Program-made: the position numbers and the translations under genes | Source: Hyaloscypha bicolor E | Lineage: Eukaryota > Ascomycota > Leotiomycetes > Helotiales > Hyaloscyphaceae | Assembly (NCBI RefSeq): GCF_002865645.1 | Contig: NW_020194684.1 | Coordinates: 2,671,030-2,735,029, forward strand | DNA: 64,000 nt | Direction of reading: 5' to 3' | Shown here: positions 59,154-64,000 of the stretch, one piece after another | How positions within the stretch are numbered: the first letter of the stretch is position 1 | Layout of the letters: every line of letters begins with the position of its first letter | The notes under the pieces: generated by a model | Database searches by the model: none | The model's input: only the letters and a program-made list of their open reading frames with translations | Told to the model about the DNA's origin: nothing

Positions 59154-59166
59154 GGAGCGCTCCCCG
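59154..59166. promoter_or_regulatory. Second copy of the shared promoter motif, upstream of the AnmK gene
   Basis: GGAGCGCTCCCCG, 247 bp before the AnmK start codon, is identical over 13 bases to one arm of the inverted repeat at 57155-57184. A 13-mer match between two promoters 2 kb apart is unlikely by chance. Confidence 0.45.
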
Positions 59167-59412
59167 CCAATAGTTCAGTGGGCCCCAGAGTTGGTGCAGG
59201 CCAAACCACACCCACTTCTTCGTACACACTCGCGTTCGGAGCTCCGGGCAATATGTTGACAGGTAGGTAAGGTCCTTTCACTTTTTTTCTTTTCAGTATA
59301 AATCGTTCCTTGAGATTCTCCCGTTGTCATTCTCTTCTTCCCAACTCGCCTTCTCCTCCGTTTCAATTCTCGCGCAAACCACAAGCTCCTCGAGATTGGT
59401 ATCATCTCCAAA

Positions 59413-60675
59413 ATGCCCTACATCCTCGGCCTTAACAGCGGCTCCTCCTTCGATGGAGTTGACGCCGTCCTCTGCACCATCGAACTCTCCCCTGATGGAC
59501 ATCCGGCACGTCCCAAATTCGTCGACGGCCTCACAGTCGATTGGCCCCTCGAACTACGCACCCAAATCATGCTCGCCTTCGACAATTCTCTCACCCTCTT
59601 CGAAATGTGCCGCGTGAACTACGCAGCCGGTGCTCTCTTTGCCGAAGCCGTAAATTCTCTCCTCTTGAAAGCTGATCTGAAGCCCGAGGATATAGATGTC
59701 ATTGGCTATGACGGGCAGACTGTGTATCAAGAACCACCTGATAGGCCGAAGAACAATGAGTATAAGAAGAGCGGGAGCAAGAGTCTTGTTGAGAAGTGGA
59801 CGAAGGGCGGGTGGCCTTGTGGGTTCTTCATCGCGGAATCAGGGGTTGTGGCTGCGTTGACGAATATCACCACCGTGACGCAATTCCGACCTGTTGATCA
59901 TGCGCTTGGTGGATCTGGAGCGCCTCTTATGCAATACTTGGATTTCGTTTCCTTTCGTGGCGATGGGGGACCGACTGTGACGTTGAATATTGGCGGTATT
60001 GCGAACCTACAGCTGGCGGATGCGGACCGGAGTAAGATGATGGCGTTCGATACGGGACCAGGGAATGTGATGATTGATCATATTGTCAAGGCTCGCACTG
60101 GCAAGACATATGACAAGGATGGAGAACTTGCAGCGAAGGGAACAGTGATTGAGCCTTTGTTGAAACATATGTTGACACATCAGTTCTTTGCTCGGAAACC
60201 TCCGAGGTCGGCTTGGAGACTTGACTTCGGTGCTGGGTATGCGGACCAGATTTTGGAGCAGTACAAGGCTGCTTCGACGGAAGACCTGCTTGCCACACTT
60301 ACCATGTTCACCGCGACTTCAATTGAAAGCTCCCTCGTTGATTTCATCCTTCCTCGGACCACCATTACGAAGGTTGTTGCCAGCGGCGGTGGAGTCAGAA
60401 ACACGACTTTGATGAACAATCTCCGAGAGAAGCTTGGGAAGCTGGGACTGGATCTCAAAGTGAGTGATGAGTTTGGACTGCCTGCTGTGTACAAGGAGGC
60501 TATTAAGTTTGCCACCATGGCATTTGCGGCGAAGAGGGGACTGGCGAACAACATCCCTGCGGCTGGAGGTGCGGAGTCTTATGCTGTGCTAGGGAAGCTG
60601 AGTATGGCGCCCAGGCTGGCGAAAAATGGCGGTGAGGTTAAGTCTGTTGCCAATGGCACTAACGGAGTACACTAA
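59413..60675 (+). CDS. AnmK-type kinase (anhydro-N-acetylmuramic acid kinase family)
   Basis: Intact single exon of 420 residues, slightly longer than bacterial AnmK (~370). Family motifs in order: GLNSGSSFDGVDAVLC (the ATP/substrate motif usually GxMSGTSxDGxD), DVIGYDGQTVYQEP, FIAESGVVAAL, VDHALGGSGAPLMQYLD, TVTLNIGGIANLQL, AFDTGPGNVMIDH with the catalytic Asp region, and VVASGGGVRNTTLM. In bacteria the enzyme cleaves and phosphorylates 1,6-anhydro-MurNAc from peptidoglycan. Fungi lack peptidoglycan, so the fungal protein probably uses another anhydro-sugar (levoglucosan-like) or bacterial wall fragments. The C-terminus (NGGEVKSVANGTNG) is a disordered extra tail. It follows transaldolase in tandem and shares a promoter motif with it. 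Confidence 0.85.
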   Translation: MPYILGLNSGSSFDGVDAVLCTIELSPDGHPARPKFVDGLTVDWPLELRTQIMLAFDNSLTLFEMCRVNYAAGALFAEAVNSLLLKADLKPEDIDVIGYDGQTVYQEPPDRPKNNEYKKSGSKSLVEKWTKGGWPCGFFIAESGVVAALTNITTVTQFRPVDHALGGSGAPLMQYLDFVSFRGDGGPTVTLNIGGIANLQLADADRSKMMAFDTGPGNVMIDHIVKARTGKTYDKDGELAAKGTVIEPLLKHMLTHQFFARKPPRSAWRLDFGAGYADQILEQYKAASTEDLLATLTMFTATSIESSLVDFILPRTTITKVVASGGGVRNTTLMNNLREKLGKLGLDLKVSDEFGLPAVYKEAIKFATMAFAAKRGLANNIPAAGGAESYAVLGKLSMAPRLAKNGGEVKSVANGTNGVH

Positions 60676-60883
60676 GTTGAGAGTTAGCTGTCTTTCATAT
60701 ATATTTACCATAACTGACATCAATGCTTGTGCAAGTGGCGGTTCCATGCTCGAGGTCTTTTCCTAAAGTTTCACTGGTTCTAGCAACACCAAGCTTATCG
60801 TAGGAGGTTCAAGTGGGTATAACTACAGAGTAATGAAAGCAAACCTCCATTAACATTCAGAACAAAAAGGATGATCACTCCAA

Positions 60884-62890
60884 TTAACCAATGGTCACCT
60901 TTGCAGGATGTAGCACTCTGATCGCTTTGATCGTCGTTAGTCCCGTTCCAGAATCATACCCTCCACTTTGCAACACCCTCGTCTTTCCGTCCAGCTCTAC
61001 CCTCGGCTGAGCTGTCCATTCCGAGGCGGGCGGCAAGAAGAGCACTCCCGCCGTCTCACTTGGAACTCCCCAGGAAAGTGTATAACCACCCTGTCCCAGT
61101 GTCTAATTGGCGCTGAGTTTCCCCAGAGGTGCTGTGAAGCCGCCTTCTGCGTGGGTCAGGCCACCGAATTGTGGAGAGCTGCTATTGACTCCCTGCTGGT
61201 TGAGTGAGGGTCAGTCCTTGGACATATGACGTGAGAGCATCTGTGGCACCAGTGCTCCATCCGTGAGCGCTGCCTGAATAGCTATAGTCATTCGAGTATC
61301 CCGTCGTAGCCCTATAACCGAAGCTCCCGTCCGCCAAGTATCCCTCGATACACGTACTTGCTGTTCCGTAAGGATTGTTGAGATACCACCCCCAAGATCG
61401 GCGGATGAGGTCAAGTGCTCGTGTTGCTTGGCGAGCTGCGAGGTGGGCTTTGATCACGAATGATTGTACAAAGCCGACGACGTTGTTTGGGAGTTTGGGA
61501 GTTCGGGAGCTACGGCGCCAATTGCGTTCCAGTTGGTTGTTAGCTGTTGGGAGATCCTGGAGACGAACGAGCTGTTGGCAACACCAAAGATAAGAGCCAT
61601 GCTATTGCCATCTTCAGGGTGAATCCTACCGTCTGTATCACTGTCTTTGAAGCACCGCAGATGCTAGCAGTAGCCCAGACAAGAGAGTTTGGATATATAC
61701 CCAATCGCGGAGTCGAAGTTATTTGCATTCACAGCTACTTCAATAGTTGCAGCCAAGCCTGCCCAGGAATTTGCAGAGACTGCATCCCCTTGCCATGTTG
61801 CAATCTGAATTCCAGTAGTAAGGGTCCTGTGAAGCAGCATATTTGCCTCAGTATTGTGGCCACCTTGGCTAAGCCTGCCCCAATCAGACACCCCGGTCAC
61901 ATCCAACATCCCAGTATTGTCAATCTTCAAGGTGATGAATGTCGTGGCCGTTGTGTATTTAGAGTAAACAGCGCTCAAAAGGTCGTGTGATTAGAAAACA
62001 AGAGATACTCGAATGTTCCGATCATCGTTGCCATGTGGTAAGTGTCTGAGTTGTAAATGTTGATCGCCGGACCTGCAAATGGAAGAGCCCCTGAACCGGA
62101 CTGGACACTATCAACTTCGCATATCAAAAGACATTAAAACATATTTGAACAATGAAAGATAGTGGCGTTTGCTACACTTACTTGATCATTGTACAACATC
62201 TGTAAGGTGTTCCGAACGACATCCATTTCCTCGATGTTCACGAGAATACTAGGAACGGCAATTGCAAGATCTCCAGTCCAAGTAGTGCGATCCCGCTTGC
62301 TGCCATGCACAAAGATCGTGGTGTCACTGGTTCCCAGATCCAGAGTATAGTTGTTTAACCCTTCTGAATTCAGAATCGGGAATGCACGGCCGGTACCGAC
62401 AGGGACAGCATTCGTTTAAAGGGTATAAGCTCCCATATACCAGATCTTATTCAGCAAATCGTCGTTGCACGAGAAGTATCCCTGGTACGCTTGTGGGTTG
62501 CTCCAGGCTGGTTAGTAGGCGATTTCCACCACGAGAGTCGTAACACTAATGTAAATATTGGCGACCGAGGTCTCCGAGAACAGACTTAAGTAAGAAAATC
62601 CACCTCGAAGTTTGGGATCAGGTATTGTGTAGCTCGCTTCTGGAGTGGTTATGATACTGGCGGAGAGAGCACTATCTGGCTTGAAGGATCCAATTAAAGA
62701 GTCCGATCATTCTCCAGCCAATTTTTCGCCTCTGTGAAAGCCAGACCGAGCGACCAAGTCCCCTAAGCACTGTATGTAACCGTCACGACCCCCACCGCCT
62801 CTTTTCCAAATTTGAAAATAGCATGTGTGCCGTTTCCAATCAGGATTACGTCTGCGGGGTACGCTGACAAGGCATCTCCGACGGAGACAG
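60884..62890 (-). pseudogene. Alpha-L-rhamnosidase-like (GH78-type) pseudogene
   Basis: Minus-strand pieces from N to C: FKFGKEAVGVVTVTYSA and GTWSLGLAFTEAKNW (about 62700-62820), ETSVANIYISVTTLVVEIAY, YQGYFSCNDDLLNKIWYMGA, VPVGTGRAFPILNSEGLNNY, HGSKRDRTTWTGDLAIAVPS (the catalytic-domain KRDR-x-x-W-x-GD motif), INIYNSDTYHM, VYSKYTTATTFITLKIDNTG, YLNNPYGTASTCIEGYLADG, GYSNDYSYSGSAHGWSTGAT and PQFGGLTHAEGGFTAPLGKL. Breaks include stops where CAA became TAA (near 62416) and TGG became TAG (near 61107), plus frameshifts such as near 61960-61980. The C-to-T/G-to-A bias is consistent with RIP. Inactive. With the tannase and GH92 it points to former plant-polymer use. Confidence 0.8.
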
Positions 62891-64000
62891 AGACGGGTGT
62901 TAAGGATCGACTCCGAGGGGAGTAGATATATTTATCCTAAGCGCATGGAAAGGCTGTATTTGCAGGGCCAGTGCAAGTTGTGTCCCGCCAGCAGCGAGCG
63001 AGCACTGTGAGTGGCTTTTGCAAGAAAAGACGCCGGCGTAAACCCTATCCCAAATACCGTACCTGCCAGCTGCAATTACACTCAACATGGGCATAAGGAT
63101 ACTTCAAATTCTGGCGAACGGATGATTTAAATTGGCATGAGGTATTCGGGTTGGTTTCTATCACTTCTCGGAAATGTCTTGGGGAATTTTGAAGGCATAC
63201 TGCTTTGTCAAATGTCTGAGGTTGTTCAGGTCCGTGTCTTGGGAGCGTGCGGGGTGGATCGGAAAATCTGAGCCCGAGGGTCTGCAGCTTGCCCTGAATC
63301 TAACAAAGCTTGGAAACCGGTAGCGTGGAGTCTAGGGAGCGTTATAAGCTTATCATCAATTCGTAATTCGTGTAGTACTAAACGAGAGACACGACGAAGG
63401 GAGGCAAGGGCAAGTGCTGAAACTTGCTATGAACTTGCTCGATATCACTGTGCATGTTAGTTCATTGAAGCTCGGAGGGCTCTTACCTCGACTCTGCTGG
63501 TGCTGACCTGGGTTGCAGTGAGAAAGCGTGGGTTCATCTGAAATATGTCACGTCGGTCAGGGGGCTGAGTTTTGGAAGTGCTTTATGTCTCCAAGATGGG
63601 CGTGGGTCTCCGCAACGAAGGGACACACAGCTTGCCCAATAATGCTGCATGATGGGATCATCTGCTGGAACGAGTCAAGAATCCAGCAGACGAAGCGCTT
63701 TGGCCCGCGACGGAGCACGCCATCAAATGATCGGCAGTCGACTACTAAAGTGCGGGGTGTGTTGTTATGCTCTTGTCTAATTTCTTTAGCACGCTGATTC
63801 GCAGACTCTCAGGTGAGGTTGACAGATCCTAATAATCTATCTTCGGATGGTGTCGGCAGTCGATGTTGAGAAACTGACCCGTGCAACCAACATTGGGCTG
63901 TCACGTCTGGAAGACTGCAAACGGGCCCGAGAACACAAAGGTCAACATGAGAAATGGGCGAGAACCATGAATAGAACCACATTGGCGGTTGGATTTCTGT
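62891..64000. other. Intergenic, nothing recognised
   Basis: No coding, repeat or RNA signal that I can support up to the window edge. Confidence 0.45.

Noticed and set aside
1..64000. tRNA or rRNA genes
   Set aside because: I looked for T-loop (GGTTCRANYCC) and A-box-like patterns and saw no cloverleaf that I could support; a covariance-model scan would be needed to be certain.

Overview
The window is nuclear DNA of a filamentous ascomycete (Pezizomycotina). The evidence is spliced genes with 45-160 nt GT-AG introns, several with TACTAAC/CTGAC-like branch sites just before the acceptor, and fungal-specific families: Fig1, a SesA-NACHT NLR, Zn2Cys6 regulator, Hsp30-type small heat-shock protein, sedolisin and GH92. 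Leotiomycetes is my best guess for the class, but nothing in the window proves it. Exon boundaries given here were read by eye from splice signals plus frame and family continuity.

Layout. 1-884: 3' end of an adenylating reductase (NRPS-like). 2.3-5.0 kb: a shattered sedolisin and a damaged CE16-type esterase. 5.2-10.8 kb, all minus strand: histidine phosphatase, sugar transporter with one frameshift, EthA-type Baeyer-Villiger monooxygenase. 11.8-12.5 kb: a short TIR element. 12.7-28.6 kb is rich in signalling and cell-death type genes: ankyrin-CorA-like protein, Fig1, broken alpha/beta hydrolase, caspase-like protease, broken secreted HEFGH protein, a second TIR element and a SesA-NACHT NLR. 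28.8-33.0 kb: EthD-hydrolase fusion and a seven-TM protein (minus strand). 34.1-37.0 kb: AT-rich transposon island with a Fot1/pogo element that has perfect 80-bp TIRs and a ruined transposase. 38-42.5 kb: dead MFS transporter, an epimerase with one internal stop, and an unrecognised damaged minus-strand gene. 43.1 kb: Hsp20. 44-47.2 kb: no convincing gene.

47.2-60.9 kb is a compact carbohydrate-utilisation neighbourhood: tannase/feruloyl esterase, GH92 alpha-mannosidase, Zn2Cys6 regulator, sugar transporter convergent to it, transaldolase divergent from the transporter, and an AnmK-type sugar kinase. A dead GH78-like rhamnosidase follows. The transporter/transaldolase promoter and the AnmK promoter share a 13-bp motif, which suggests co-regulation, possibly by the Zn2Cys6 protein.

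An unusual share of genes carries breaks. Some are clearly old decay (sedolisin, HEFGH protein, MFS at 38 kb, GH78, transposase). Others are one-base shifts in otherwise good genes (NLR in a G7 run, sugar transporter, CE16), which could be either recent lesions or assembly errors.
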